The notes under the pieces are model-generated. The model had not been told where the DNA came from and made no database searches. It saw only the letters and a list, made by a program, of their open reading frames with translations. Below, one piece after another: positions 7,566 to 16,700 of a stretch of DNA of 59,836 nucleotides (the first letter of the stretch is position 1; the number at the start of each line of letters is the position of its first letter). Location: positions 1-59,836 of IMG/VR virus record IMGVR_UViG_3300023172_000031. One strand, written 5' to 3'. The position numbers and the translations under genes are program-made. Origin of the DNA: a virus.

Positions 7566-9130
7566 TGCCCCTTCCTACCACCGGCGCACTATCACTAGAC
7601 GACATTCAACAAGAATATAAACAGGCCGCAAGTGGCACTGAAGTTGCTCTTAATGATTATAGAGCCTACTATGACACATCAAAAATCTTTGTATTTTTAA
7701 GCCTTACAAATGGCAAACTAGCAATTGGTAGTTTTACCGCAGATCAAGATGTTTATTATCCATTTAATCGAATTGAAATAGTTATTAGAGCAGATTCTAC
7801 ACTTACAGGCATTCCGGTCAGGATTAGCAGTAGTGACGAAAATGGCAATGCTGATCTAATAAGTTCTACAAATGGTGTAACAAATAACAATGCAGACACA
7901 GGAAATACTATGATTGCTGTTGACGGAACAAACAGTTATTTTGATAGTTTAACATCAGCCGGGCCAAGCACTAACTCTTTTTATGTAAAAACTGATACTG
8001 CTAGTCACGGATCTTTTAAATTTAGATTTTATCCTGATGTTCCAAGTGGAAATTTAGTATATAGGCACTCACCTAGTTGTGTAATTAATATTCCAACAAA
8101 CATTCTCGGAGGCAGTGAACTTACTTTAGCAAACAACGGTAATTATTTTGCTATTGATAGTAATACTAGTTTTGCTTCAATGTTAAAGAATGGAAGATCC
8201 TGGTCATTCCAGATGACGTGTGATCCTATTCCTAGTTTATATAGTGGGGGATCATATCTTGCAGTATACATTGGACCATTCTATCTTGCGACAGCAACTG
8301 GCGCGGCACCATACACATACTCATTTGGCACAGCATTTAATATGGCTTGGCGACAAACAGGCAGTTATGTTGGGGGCGGCGGATTAGCCAACAACGCTAA
8401 TAACGTAGCACAGGTTATTGCGGCTAACACAGGCCAGGCAACACTCGGTGGTGCTGTTACTGGAATAACGCTATCATGGACGCGAAGCAACTCTTTATTA
8501 ACCGGCACTATTACAAACAACAGTGGAAGTGATTACTTGGTTGGAAAATATACAGGAGGCGGCACTAATAGATTTATGCCTTGTACTGTTGCTTATACCG
8601 ATGCAAACACAGCGAATACATTTACTAATAGTAGTACTACTTGGGGAGACCCTCATGTTAGACAAGCATACGGAAGTTCTTTAAGTTTTCAAGTCCAATT
8701 AACATATACCGATCAAGGTAGTCAACAAACTCAGTATGTTAGAACAGTTAATTGTCCCCATGGTGCAACATTTGGTACTGTTAGAACAACTATTAAAGAA
8801 GCCCTTAAAGAAGTTTATTATACCGGTGATCCTAGATCAATAAATCCGCCACAAGCAGATTATCCTATTTTTGATTTTGAAGATGTAGCAGGTGGATTAA
8901 AAGTAACAAGAGTTGGTGGTAGAGGAACACTAACAGGAACAATAACTTTTATTGATACAAGTCTTGCAACAGTACAACTTTCAAATGATGTAACAACAGG
9001 CGCGGCAAATACCGGCATTACTTACACAGCCGCAGGAAGTCTACAAGCAGACGTTACCAATAACAATGTTGAAAGATCACTTTTAAATATGTCAGTTGAA
9101 GATTATAGGGGAGGTGCAATTGATGTATAA
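7565..9130 (+). CDS. tail fibre / adhesin protein
   Basis: 521 residues. The N-terminus MPLPTTGALSLDDIQQEY is the widespread baseplate-attachment peptide of marine phage fibres (xLPSSGxISLxxI type). The rest is rich in Gly, Thr, Ser and Asn with predicted beta structure and no enzyme motif. It starts one base before the end of the S74 fibre gene and overlaps the small gene at 9123. Probably a host-recognition or fibre-tip component. Confidence 0.72.
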   Translation: MPLPTTGALSLDDIQQEYKQAASGTEVALNDYRAYYDTSKIFVFLSLTNGKLAIGSFTADQDVYYPFNRIEIVIRADSTLTGIPVRISSSDENGNADLISSTNGVTNNNADTGNTMIAVDGTNSYFDSLTSAGPSTNSFYVKTDTASHGSFKFRFYPDVPSGNLVYRHSPSCVINIPTNILGGSELTLANNGNYFAIDSNTSFASMLKNGRSWSFQMTCDPIPSLYSGGSYLAVYIGPFYLATATGAAPYTYSFGTAFNMAWRQTGSYVGGGGLANNANNVAQVIAANTGQATLGGAVTGITLSWTRSNSLLTGTITNNSGSDYLVGKYTGGGTNRFMPCTVAYTDANTANTFTNSSTTWGDPHVRQAYGSSLSFQVQLTYTDQGSQQTQYVRTVNCPHGATFGTVRTTIKEALKEVYYTGDPRSINPPQADYPIFDFEDVAGGLKVTRVGGRGTLTGTITFIDTSLATVQLSNDVTTGAANTGITYTAAGSLQADVTNNNVERSLLNMSVEDYRGGAIDV

Positions 9131-9272
9131 CAAAGAGCATGAAGAATTTTTAAAAGAAAGAAAAAGAATAGCAGAAGAATCTAAAAGAAATCAACCATTC
9201 CTTCCTCCATTGCTACTTCCTGATCAAGAAGAATCTACTTCTTCTGTTCCCGCTTCAGATCTCGACGAATAG
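9123..9272 (+). CDS. small charged protein, 49 aa
   Basis: ATG at 9123 overlapping the previous stop, with a very strong GGGGAGG ribosome-binding site ending 8 bases upstream; TAG at 9270-9272. The protein is helical and charged (EEFLKERKRIAEES), then Pro/Leu rich (FLPPLLLP). It could be a small fibre-assembly factor; unknown. Its last 38 bases overlap the convergent membrane-protein gene on the other strand. Confidence 0.6.
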   Translation: MYNKEHEEFLKERKRIAEESKRNQPFLPPLLLPDQEESTSSVPASDLDE

Positions 9273-9531
9273 TTTTAAGTTCTTTAACAACTTCAAGAAA
9301 TTTTAATCTATTATCTTCAAGCATATCTGTTAAACTTTTTACAGCATAGATAACCCACCACCACCAAGTAAAGGCAGTAACGCCAAATCCAACTGCTATA
9401 ATGAGTAATACCCAATCGTAAAAATGTGCTATGTCAAAGATTAGTACTAGTATTAGTGCGAAAAGTGCTGTTAAAGGAAGCACCCGTCCCATCCACGCCC
9501 ATATTTTGACGTGCTTTTCAAATTTGTTCAT
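9235..9531 (-). CDS. small two-helix membrane protein
   Basis: 98 residues. Two hydrophobic segments (about 15-33 and 40-62, the second ending in a FTWWWWVIYAV belt) are followed by a basic coiled-coil tail. Size and topology would suit a holin or a small membrane effector, but no family motif is visible. It abuts the structural gene at 9533 and is transcribed after it. Confidence 0.55.
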   Translation of the reverse strand: MNKFEKHVKIWAWMGRVLPLTALFALILVLIFDIAHFYDWVLLIIAVGFGVTAFTWWWWVIYAVKSLTDMLEDNRLKFLEVVKELKTIRRDLKREQKK

Positions 9532-9532
9532 T

Positions 9533-10651
9533 CTATGCTCCTATTGTGCCAAATGGTTTCCATTCGCCTGGGGTTCCTTCGCGAATGCAAACCCAACCAA
9601 CATATCCTGTTGGGGTTGGATGTTCATTCCAAACAATATCGCCTCTTGCGTAGATACCAGTTGACGGAGCCTCATTTCCAATTTCGAATTTTTTACCTTG
9701 AAATTTAATAGGTCCACCTACACTTAGTGGAGCATCAGGATTGTTTACGCCAATCCCTAGTTTACCTTTTACAGTAACCTGTGCTTCTACATCTGTTCCT
9801 AGTTCAATCTTTCCGTTAGCCTTAACTTTAATTCTAACTTGATCGTCTGTAACTATTTCCAGATCGTGTGTTGTGTATGTTCCTGTTTTTACACTATTGT
9901 AATCAGGGTCGACAATGTATTCAACTTCATTGCTACAAACACTTAATTGACCGTTAGCGGCTTCAGTACCAATACCAAGACGCATACCATCTCCATCATA
10001 GAAGATAAATTGATCAATTATTAAGTTGCCTTCAGTTCTTAAGTTTCTTAGTGTGCCTACTGATCTTAGGCTACTGTCTTGAATAGACTCACCTAATGCT
10101 GTTTCACTAATTGCTGTTTTATTGTTAATTTTGTATTCTTTACCCTCACGTAGATCAAAGTCTTCAGTAGACCATAATCTATCTGGGTGAGCCTGCATTA
10201 CAAGTTGCCTAGTGTAATCTACTCCAGTCCACATAAGGCCCTTGCCGTATAAACTTTCTTCTTCACAGTTAAAAGTTAAAGGACTAGTTCTTTCATTACG
10301 GACGTCTGCTTGGAGTTCGTTTACTATCATCTTCTGAGCGTGTACAGTACCTACAACGTTTAAGTTACGTTCTACTTGTACATCTCCAAGAAGTTTAACA
10401 GTATCAATACTGTCAACTGAAATCTTACCATTCTCAACAATCAATGACTGCTGACTAGCACGGTCCTGAATACCTACACTAGTAAAATGGCTGATCATAC
10501 CACCGTGTACCCAATCGCCACTAATTTCATCATTAGTGAACGTTGCCTTAGGTGGCTGTCTATTCGCTAGGGTGTCAATTGCTTGACCTAACTGCTGAAG
10601 GCCGTTTTTAACGGCTAGGATTTCTGTTTCTTGAAGATCATTATTGCTCAT
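9533..10651 (-). CDS. virion structural protein (tail fibre/baseplate-like)
   Basis: 372 residues. After a helical N-terminus the protein is a series of beta-strand phrases such as LLGDVQVERNLNVVGTVHAQ, IKVKANGKIELGTDVEAQVTV and KLGIGVNNPDAPLSVGG, the pattern of fibre shafts and short tail-fibre connectors. It ends GTPGEWKPFGTIGA, a common C-terminus of marine phage fibre proteins. Exact part of the tail unknown. Confidence 0.62.
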   Translation of the reverse strand: MSNNDLQETEILAVKNGLQQLGQAIDTLANRQPPKATFTNDEISGDWVHGGMISHFTSVGIQDRASQQSLIVENGKISVDSIDTVKLLGDVQVERNLNVVGTVHAQKMIVNELQADVRNERTSPLTFNCEEESLYGKGLMWTGVDYTRQLVMQAHPDRLWSTEDFDLREGKEYKINNKTAISETALGESIQDSSLRSVGTLRNLRTEGNLIIDQFIFYDGDGMRLGIGTEAANGQLSVCSNEVEYIVDPDYNSVKTGTYTTHDLEIVTDDQVRIKVKANGKIELGTDVEAQVTVKGKLGIGVNNPDAPLSVGGPIKFQGKKFEIGNEAPSTGIYARGDIVWNEHPTPTGYVGWVCIREGTPGEWKPFGTIGA

Positions 10652-10656
10652 ATTAT

Positions 10657-10663
10657 TATTTAT
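10657..10663 (-). promoter_or_regulatory. late-type promoter element close to the start codon
   Basis: Minus-strand GATAAATA, only 5 bases before the ATG of 9533-10651. If used as a T4-like -10 the RNA would be nearly leaderless; it may also be chance in AT-rich DNA. Confidence 0.35.
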
Positions 10664-10671
10664 CTAGATTG

Positions 10672-11979
10672 CTACAGTATGGCTTTTAGCAAAATAGTTT
10701 CAGCATTAATACGGCCGTTTAGTTTGATGTCTACTGCATTGATTTCATCTAAGAATGTAACTATTTTACGTTTACCAGCATCTTGAAACTCTTTAAGTTT
10801 CTCTTCTGGTTTACGTAGTGTTTTTTGAATACTCTTTTCTTCATCAAAGTCTTGTATAGTAGTACCTTTAACACTTAATCCACTACCTTCTCTTCCTTGG
10901 TGTAATGGATCAATAACTCTAGCAACATACTTGCCTAGTTTACGTGTTTTAATGTTAAACACCCACAACTCACTAGCACCAATAATATCCTGTGGATTGA
11001 TACTTACTAGTTGGAACTTGTCATCATTAACTGCATACTTCATTTTAGCAACCATCTTTTCCTTACTACGGATACGTTTACGTGGTTTTCTATTTGCTTT
11101 AGCAGTATTGATAATAACATCTAAAGCACCGTTAAGTGAATCTAGTGCTTTAACTTTAACTTGAATTTGTTTTTTAGGATATACAGAGTATGCTTCACTA
11201 AGTTGATTCCAATCTTCTTGTTCATCTTCGCTTAGTTTAGCAATGGCCGCTTTGGTAGGAATATCTAATACTTTTTGTAATTCCTCTTGTTCAGGAATAT
11301 AAAACTCTTTCATCTTACGAGCGTGTGCCTGTGTACAGTTTACTTCTCGCAAATGCTTGGCAATATCAAACCCTTTTGGATTAAACTTAGCAAAATCTTC
11401 TAACCACACTTCTAGCCATTCGTCAATCTTTTCACTCATTTGATAAGACTGGAGTCGGATACGATCCTGTATGCTCATTTTTACAGGTGCTTCTTTCTTT
11501 TCTTTTTCTTCTTCTGCTTTTTTAACTTCTTCTACCATACTCTCCGCTTGTGTATATAACTCGCTAAGGAATTTATTTACCGATTCTGATAGCGGTTTAG
11601 GAGTACCCATAGTTCCTGCAAGGCTTTCCCAGTACTTATTGTATGCCTCGTGTACATCTGGACATCCTAATGTGAGCATATGACACAATCCACCAACTGT
11701 GGAACCAAAACGACTGTCAGGCAGTTTGGATAATGTTTTAGCCTTTGATTTCCATTGCTCGTTATTTTTACACCAATCAAGAACCCAACGTTTGTAGTCG
11801 CTACCCTTGTACTCCAAACGATAGTTGTCAAACGCAGATTGCTTTAGTCGACCATATGCTTCGCCACTAAGTTCGGCCGCACCAGAAAAATCAATATCAA
11901 AATTCTTATTGGCTCCGCGACGTGCAACAGTTCTTTTTTTCTTCCTAGGGGATCCTTTTAATAGGTTCTTACCTGCCAT
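10672..11979 (-). CDS. conserved phage hypothetical, 435 aa, basic N-terminus
   Basis: I do not recognise a named family. The N-terminus is strongly basic (GSPRKKKRTVARRG), then a helical region with CHMLTLGC, a Glu/Lys coiled coil around 150-165, and a C-terminal beta-rich part (LWVFNIKTRKLGKYVA ... LSVKGTTIQDF). The basic head and coiled coil suggest nucleic-acid binding or a virion role. It has its own early-type promoter (12010-12037), which argues for a function before assembly. Confidence 0.6.
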   Translation of the reverse strand: MAGKNLLKGSPRKKKRTVARRGANKNFDIDFSGAAELSGEAYGRLKQSAFDNYRLEYKGSDYKRWVLDWCKNNEQWKSKAKTLSKLPDSRFGSTVGGLCHMLTLGCPDVHEAYNKYWESLAGTMGTPKPLSESVNKFLSELYTQAESMVEEVKKAEEEKEKKEAPVKMSIQDRIRLQSYQMSEKIDEWLEVWLEDFAKFNPKGFDIAKHLREVNCTQAHARKMKEFYIPEQEELQKVLDIPTKAAIAKLSEDEQEDWNQLSEAYSVYPKKQIQVKVKALDSLNGALDVIINTAKANRKPRKRIRSKEKMVAKMKYAVNDDKFQLVSINPQDIIGASELWVFNIKTRKLGKYVARVIDPLHQGREGSGLSVKGTTIQDFDEEKSIQKTLRKPEEKLKEFQDAGKRKIVTFLDEINAVDIKLNGRINAETILLKAIL

Positions 11980-12009
11980 TTCATCTCCAATACTGTGTGA
12001 TTAGTTAAA

Positions 12010-12037
12010 ACTATATAGCCTAATGTAAAAAAGTCAA
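12010..12037 (-). promoter_or_regulatory. sigma70-type early promoter
   Basis: TTGACT (12032-12037), 16-base spacer, TATAGT (12010-12015), upstream of 10672-11979. Confidence 0.75.
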
Positions 12038-12064
12038 GCAGAAAAAGAATGTTTTTTGTTCTTT

Positions 12065-13378
12065 TTATAATTTTTCACCTACATCAAAGCCGCGAAATGT
12101 TTTGAATCTTGGAAAACGCAAACTGTAAGTACCGTCCTGATTTTGTGTAATTGCGTCTGCTCGTACTTCTACAATATTGCCAATAAGTGTGCTACGATCA
12201 TTCCAAAAATTATCACGATCGCTGTCGCTAAACCCACTCCCAACATTAACTTTGATATCTCTTCCGTCATCAAGTCCTTCACAAACGAGTGCACCAAGTT
12301 TACCAACATTCCGTCCTGTTCCTTCTTCGACATCTTTTACCTCCAATGATACCTCAATAAATGGTTTCATCTTTAACCAACTATGAGATCGTTTACATTC
12401 ATAAGGAGCATCAACGTCCTTAATCATAACTCCTTCATAACCACCGTCTACAGCCGCTTTATTTAGGTCTACAAAGCGTTTTTCGCCTTCAGGAGTACTT
12501 AGGTCTACCTCTTCCCAGTCCAACGCTTGTACGTGCTTTAAAACGCTACTATGCTGGTCTACCCAAGCCTTAACTGCTTGGCTTCTAAACGATTGTGGTT
12601 TGTCCCAGCCACCTTCCAAAAACTTATCCAAAGGACACATATCAAATAAATGGAGAACTGCGTCTGTGGCATTGCCTCCACTCTTTCTGTGTACCTGCTT
12701 CATTAAGTCTTGGAAGTTAGCACTCATTACTTCTCCGTCTAGCACAAGATCGTATGGTGCAGGGTTATCCTTTAATACTGTTTCAAGTTCTTCAATGATG
12801 TGTCCAAAGTTGTGAAACTGTTTACCATTACGGCTAAACGTTTCAACTTTACCATTCTTGCATACTGCAAGAACCCTAACACCATCTAGTTTGATTTCGA
12901 TCTGTTTCTTGCCAATCATTTTCTTTTCATGCTTGGCAGAGTCGTGTGCAAGTTGACAAGTAAACACAGGAACACAACCTGGTACTATTTTGTTTACGGT
13001 CTTTTCACTTACTCCACAACGTAAATCTTTGATAAGAATTCTACGATACCAACCATTCCATTGTTCTGCTGTTGCAACACTCATAGACAATTCAATAGCA
13101 TCACGTGCCGCATGACCGGTTAGTTCTCGATTTTGTAATTTTTCAGCAAGTTCTTTAAACACATTCCAAGCAAGTCCTTGTGCTGATAATACTTCGTTCT
13201 CTGCTTTTTCTGGAACTTGTTTCACACCAAATGTTACAAGTGCGTCAAGACACATACGTACACCATCAAAGAACTCTGGTAGTCCTTCATCGTGTGCTTT
13301 TTGTAGGATTGCTTCTTTGCCCAAACGTGAGTTGTCTGCTTCTAGTTGAGCGATAATATCTTGTGGTTGTGTTCTCAT
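12065..13378 (-). CDS. lig: ATP-dependent DNA ligase
   Basis: 437 residues, close to T4 gp30 in size. Motif I is IEIKLDGVRV (the Lys is adenylated), motif III VLDGEV, motif IV YEGVMIKD, and motif V SWLKMKP; a C-terminal OB domain follows. It seals nicks during phage replication, repair and recombination. It has its own near-consensus promoter at 13412-13440, consistent with expression early in infection. Confidence 0.92.
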   Translation of the reverse strand: MRTQPQDIIAQLEADNSRLGKEAILQKAHDEGLPEFFDGVRMCLDALVTFGVKQVPEKAENEVLSAQGLAWNVFKELAEKLQNRELTGHAARDAIELSMSVATAEQWNGWYRRILIKDLRCGVSEKTVNKIVPGCVPVFTCQLAHDSAKHEKKMIGKKQIEIKLDGVRVLAVCKNGKVETFSRNGKQFHNFGHIIEELETVLKDNPAPYDLVLDGEVMSANFQDLMKQVHRKSGGNATDAVLHLFDMCPLDKFLEGGWDKPQSFRSQAVKAWVDQHSSVLKHVQALDWEEVDLSTPEGEKRFVDLNKAAVDGGYEGVMIKDVDAPYECKRSHSWLKMKPFIEVSLEVKDVEEGTGRNVGKLGALVCEGLDDGRDIKVNVGSGFSDSDRDNFWNDRSTLIGNIVEVRADAITQNQDGTYSLRFPRFKTFRGFDVGEKL

Positions 13379-13411
13379 ACTTGCCTCTCAGTTGCCTTAT
13401 TAATAGTTTAT

Positions 13412-13440
13412 ATTATATATTAAACACATCTAAAAGTCAA
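13412..13440 (-). promoter_or_regulatory. sigma70-type early promoter of the DNA ligase gene
   Basis: TTGACT (13435-13440), 17-base spacer, TATAAT (13412-13417), about 34 bases before the ligase ATG. Confidence 0.85.
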
Positions 13441-14013
13441 CTAAAAATTATCCAAAAATTGTTCTTGCATTTTTATTTTAGCCTCTTTGTAGGATTCTAC
13501 TTCTACATTTTGAATTTGGATATCACTTGGCAAAAACACATACGTAATAATTGAACTTGGTAATTTACTAGTTTTAAGTCCGTCACCTGCAGATATACAG
13601 TATTTGGTTAGTGTTTGTTTATCAATTACTGCGGCACTATTATTATCGCATATAAGCAAGAAGTCTGCATAACTTTCTGGTAAATCTCTACCCTCACTTG
13701 ATCCTCTGCTATTCATAAGTTGTAGATCTGATACGTGCTTTTTTTGTTTCTGTGTTTTGCTGGTAAACAAACAATCTTGTGTGTATTTCATTTCAACTGT
13801 TGTACCGTCGGGCAATACATGATCAATACCTTCAACATTAATATAACGCATTTGACCATTGCTGAATTTTTCTAACGATTTTTCAAACAAGTCGCTTTTA
13901 TCAAAACGTAACTTACGTTCATTTAGTTCATCACCGACTGTTGAAACAAGTGTGCAGAACCTACTCCACTCTATATTTGATCTAAGCCAATCTGCTAATT
14001 CATTAGTGTTCAT
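13441..14013 (-). CDS. PD-(D/E)XK-like nuclease candidate
   Basis: 190 residues. Residues about 63-77 read GIDHVLPDGTTVEMKYT: an Asp, a short loop, then a strand with E-M-K, which is the D-x(n)-ExK layout of restriction-endonuclease-fold nucleases. The following Lys-rich stretch and LQLMNSRG resemble small phage proteins with type II restriction folds. It lies between the ligase and tRNA-Arg. It could be a homing-type, anti-host or recombination nuclease; the assignment rests on one motif. Confidence 0.45.
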   Translation of the reverse strand: MNTNELADWLRSNIEWSRFCTLVSTVGDELNERKLRFDKSDLFEKSLEKFSNGQMRYINVEGIDHVLPDGTTVEMKYTQDCLFTSKTQKQKKHVSDLQLMNSRGSSEGRDLPESYADFLLICDNNSAAVIDKQTLTKYCISAGDGLKTSKLPSSIITYVFLPSDIQIQNVEVESYKEAKIKMQEQFLDNF

Positions 14014-14041
14014 TAACTACTCCATCCACTAATTACTTATT

Positions 14042-14118
14042 TGGCGCACTCGAAGAGATTCGAACTCCTGGCCTCCAGTTCCGCAAACTGGCGTTCTATC
14101 CAACTGAACTACGAGTGC
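14042..14118 (-). tRNA. tRNA-Arg(GCG)
   Basis: 77 bases including an encoded CCA. The acceptor GCACTCG pairs with CGAGTGC, the T loop is TTCGAAT, and the anticodon arm CCAGT/ACTGG encloses TTGCGGA, so the anticodon is GCG (codons CGC/CGU). The gene has its own promoter (14128-14156). CGC is expected to be rare in an AT-rich phage, so decoding of CGU by this tRNA may matter more. Confidence 0.93.
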
Positions 14119-14127
14119 GTAATTATT

Positions 14128-14156
14128 ATACTACAATATTCTTTGGTGAAAGTCAA
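14128..14156 (-). promoter_or_regulatory. sigma70-type promoter of tRNA-Arg
   Basis: TTGACT (14151-14156), 17 bases, TAGTAT (14128-14133); transcription would begin about at the tRNA 5' end. Confidence 0.75.
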
Positions 14157-14159
14157 GAG

Positions 14160-14187
14160 AAAAAAATAGGCGACATAAAGCCGCCTA
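14160..14187 (-). terminator. intrinsic terminator
   Basis: Minus strand TAGGCG, 9-base loop, CGCCTA, then a T run (about 14158-14166 on the plus strand as A). It ends the 14218-14460 transcript before the tRNA-Arg promoter. Confidence 0.75.
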
Positions 14188-14217
14188 CTTTCTTTAAGAT
14201 TGAAATAAGGATTTAGA

Positions 14218-14460
14218 TTATACTAAACCTTTTGCCATTGCTTTGTAACCAGCGGCTACAACTGCTCTTGACGGAGTACCTAATCTGTACTTCTTAACAC
14301 CTTTTTTAGTGTTTAGGTACACAGGGTATCCTGCAAATCTTAGTGATTGAATAACTGCTTGTGGGTTACCAGCACCAAATTTAGAAGCAATTTGCTCTGA
14401 AGTTAGTTCTTTACCGTTTTGTAAAGCAGTTAATACGCTATCTTGAATAGTAGTTTTCAT
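14218..14460 (-). CDS. winged-helix small protein, 80 aa
   Basis: The pattern TSEQIASKFGAGNPQAVIQSLRFAGYPVY, read in parts, is a helix-turn-helix with the beta wing (KYRLGTPSR) after it, as in small wHTH proteins common in T4-like marine phages. It is a single-gene unit: strong promoter (14525-14553), a 5' hairpin at 14495-14517 right at the expected RNA start, AAGGAG, and a terminator. That setup suggests high early expression and a DNA-binding or transcription-modifying role. Confidence 0.65.
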   Translation of the reverse strand: MKTTIQDSVLTALQNGKELTSEQIASKFGAGNPQAVIQSLRFAGYPVYLNTKKGVKKYRLGTPSRAVVAAGYKAMAKGLV

Positions 14461-14524
14461 TAATTTTCTCCTTAATTAAGTTTCAATTAGCAATGAACAG
14501 GGAAAGTCTCCATGTTCTTTATAT

Positions 14525-14553
14525 ATAATACACTAAAAATTTAATAAAGTCAA
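14525..14553 (-). promoter_or_regulatory. sigma70-type early promoter plus 5' hairpin
   Basis: TTGACT (14548-14553), 17 bases, TATTAT (14525-14530). The RNA should begin near 14518, where GAACA...TGTTC (14495-14517) forms a 5' stem-loop. Confidence 0.78.
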
Positions 14554-14568
14554 CGACTTATTTGCCAA

Positions 14569-15168
14569 TTACACAAAATCGGGTCCATGTACCCATCCAA
14601 CTAATGACTTTCGGATGCCTTTAGTTACAGGTGTTACTTTGTGTGGCAAATAACTTGGGAAGAAACAGATTTGATTGTATTGTAGATCACAGTTAATGCC
14701 TTTGTAGTCTACATCAAGAATTAGATCGCCACCTTCAAACTCACTCGGATCGTTCAATAGCAAACTAAAACTTAGTTTTCGTGTATCACCATTTTGTCCT
14801 TTAAGGGCACCATCGCAATGTGTTACATAATGACCTTTCTTTTCTGCGGTATATACACTATACTGGCAAGGTTCTAAATAGGTAATAGCAAATTTGTATA
14901 ATGTATTATTTGCATAATGCACAGCATCGCCTAACCTTGCATAAATTTCTGGAAAACGGTTTGTGTCAATCCAACTAATATCAGTTGATCGAACAGTATC
15001 GTTTGAGCCTACTGCATTGTCATCCTCGATAAATCCAGCGGGTTCTAATGGGTTCTCTTTGTTCACATAGTCAGCCAATTCTTGTATTTGTTCTGGTATT
15101 AGAACATTGTCTAACTTAAAATGCGGAAATGGATTGCTGTTAATTAATGGTGGAACTAAATTATACAT
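14569..15168 (-). CDS. 2OG-Fe(II) oxygenase (PKHD/PiuC-type)
   Basis: 199 residues. YVTHCDGALKGQNGDTRKLS contains the HxD pair; FEGGDLIL and a distal His in SYLPHKVTPV follow, then KGIRKSLVGWVHGP, which in PKHD-type hydroxylases carries the 2OG-binding Arg and a characteristic WvhgP end. Its start overlaps the end of 15161-15682, another oxygenase of a different subgroup. The target is unknown. Confidence 0.82.
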   Translation of the reverse strand: MYNLVPPLINSNPFPHFKLDNVLIPEQIQELADYVNKENPLEPAGFIEDDNAVGSNDTVRSTDISWIDTNRFPEIYARLGDAVHYANNTLYKFAITYLEPCQYSVYTAEKKGHYVTHCDGALKGQNGDTRKLSFSLLLNDPSEFEGGDLILDVDYKGINCDLQYNQICFFPSYLPHKVTPVTKGIRKSLVGWVHGPDFV

Positions 15169-15682
15169 TTGTTGCTCTAATCTGTAGTGTTACTCTTGTC
15201 TGTTTTGCCCACGGAGTAATACTAGTAACCGAGTGCATAACAGGCTTTTCCATTCTATTAATCAAGATCATTTTGTTGTAATTTGGTTCTTCGGCAATAA
15301 TTTTTCCTAGTGTGCTATCTCTATATAAAAACAATCCACCATCGTTAAAATCCCAATCATGATTAAGATAAACTGTTGCACTAGCACCATACCCCATATC
15401 ATCGTGCCAATCTAGCATACTGTTTCTATTCCAAAGGTACACGTATGATTTAAAATCGTAATCTTTTAATCTTGGATCTACTTCAACAATAAGTTTTTTA
15501 AGTTCTTCGTTAAACTCGTCAATTAAAGTCATATTAAAACTAGTTGAGCCTTCGTGAACAATGTTATCAACACTATGGCTTGTCATCCAAGCAAATGAAT
15601 TGCTTTGAATTTTTTCTTTGATATGAAGAGCAATATCTTCAATCATTTTTTGAGGTAGAAAGTTTTCTTTAATTGTAATCAT
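15161..15682 (-). CDS. 2OG-Fe(II) oxygenase
   Basis: 173 residues. LDWHDDMGYGASATVYLN gives HxD, GGLFLY is the usual strand, and MHSVTSITPWAKQTRVTLQ gives the distal His and Arg. It is a compact prolyl-4-hydroxylase-like domain. It overlaps both neighbours by a few bases, so the three genes 14569-15969 are translationally linked. Confidence 0.8.
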   Translation of the reverse strand: MITIKENFLPQKMIEDIALHIKEKIQSNSFAWMTSHSVDNIVHEGSTSFNMTLIDEFNEELKKLIVEVDPRLKDYDFKSYVYLWNRNSMLDWHDDMGYGASATVYLNHDWDFNDGGLFLYRDSTLGKIIAEEPNYNKMILINRMEKPVMHSVTSITPWAKQTRVTLQIRATNV

Positions 15683-15969
15683 ATTATTGTTTTTATAAAC
15701 CCTATTCCATCTATTCCTAAGTATATAACATACATTAGTGTGAAGCCGAACGATTTCCGGCTATATGCGGCGGTCATTAACAATACACTAGCCAGTATAA
15801 AAAACAAGTAGGCCCAAAACATAGGTGGGTTTGGTGAGTACCACATTAAGATTAAACTAGCAATTAAATTGCTAACCATACCTACAACTTCGTAGGCAAA
15901 TCGTTTTGGGTTTGATCTAAAGTCTTTCTTGATCCAGTTTAATGTATCCTTACGACCTATACGACTCAC
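15679..15969 (-). CDS. small membrane protein, 96 aa
   Basis: After a basic N-terminus (IGRKDTLNWIKKDFRSNPKR) there are three to four hydrophobic helices (VVGMVSNLIASLILMWYS; FWAYLFFILASVLLMTAA; LMYVIYLGIDGIGFI). The topology recalls a truncated PnuC-like or small transporter fold but no substrate motif is visible. ATGA overlaps with both flanking genes. Confidence 0.5.
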   Translation of the reverse strand: MSRIGRKDTLNWIKKDFRSNPKRFAYEVVGMVSNLIASLILMWYSPNPPMFWAYLFFILASVLLMTAAYSRKSFGFTLMYVIYLGIDGIGFIKTII

Positions 15970-16700
15970 ACCTGCCTTTCTGCAATGTACTTGTTAGAGT
16001 TTACTTGAACAAAGTAACTTCTAGCAATCATATCGCAAAAACGTTGGAATTCTAATCCAAGACGAGCAGTAGCAGTCATGTATCCTGCTCTTGTTGTTTT
16101 ACTTTCGTTAATAATTTGATATTTGTATCGAGGATTGATTAGATACACACCACCCTCAATCATTGGCATTGATCCGCAGTTTTCAACAACTAGTTTACAA
16201 TCTTTGCCAGGCATTCTAACAGCACAAAGAATTGGTAATGCATCATCAAGAAAATCAAATGCATTGTTAATATTATATTCTTTATCCTGTCTTGGCTCTA
16301 TTGAACTTTCAGCATCCAAAAATTCATATTTAATCCAACCAAATCTTTCAGATGGGAAACGTGTTTCCCACCATTCTCTTGTGTATGGAACTTCGTATGT
16401 TGTTGCAGGTCTATACTGTCCATTGGTTGCTAAGAACACTTCGTTTCGTCCTGGAAACTTTTGCTCAATCTTTTCTAGTTCAATACGTCCTCGGTAGTCT
16501 TGTCCTAATGGAATGAATTCTGGACTGTTAACAGATCGAACAGCAAGATTAATCCATCCAATGTCCTGCTTTATCATTTGTTCCAAATACCATTTAGCAA
16601 CGTGAAATCCTTGATGTGGGTCAACGTCCTCAGGTAAAGGCGGAAAGATTATTTCTTTATCTTTATGTTCGTTATAAAAGTCTGTCATTTTTTCTAGCAC
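15966..16700 (-). CDS. hypothetical protein, possible degenerate oxygenase fold
   Basis: 244 residues, no confident family. The C-terminal third (GGVYLINPRYKYQIINESKT...RAGYMTATARLG) has the order of an aspartyl/asparaginyl beta-hydroxylase-like core (Nt...H...N...R), but the expected His is Tyr or Lys, so iron binding is doubtful. The position next to two 2OG oxygenases makes a relationship plausible. Confidence 0.4.
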   Translation of the reverse strand: MLEKMTDFYNEHKDKEIIFPPLPEDVDPHQGFHVAKWYLEQMIKQDIGWINLAVRSVNSPEFIPLGQDYRGRIELEKIEQKFPGRNEVFLATNGQYRPATTYEVPYTREWWETRFPSERFGWIKYEFLDAESSIEPRQDKEYNINNAFDFLDDALPILCAVRMPGKDCKLVVENCGSMPMIEGGVYLINPRYKYQIINESKTTRAGYMTATARLGLEFQRFCDMIARSYFVQVNSNKYIAERQV

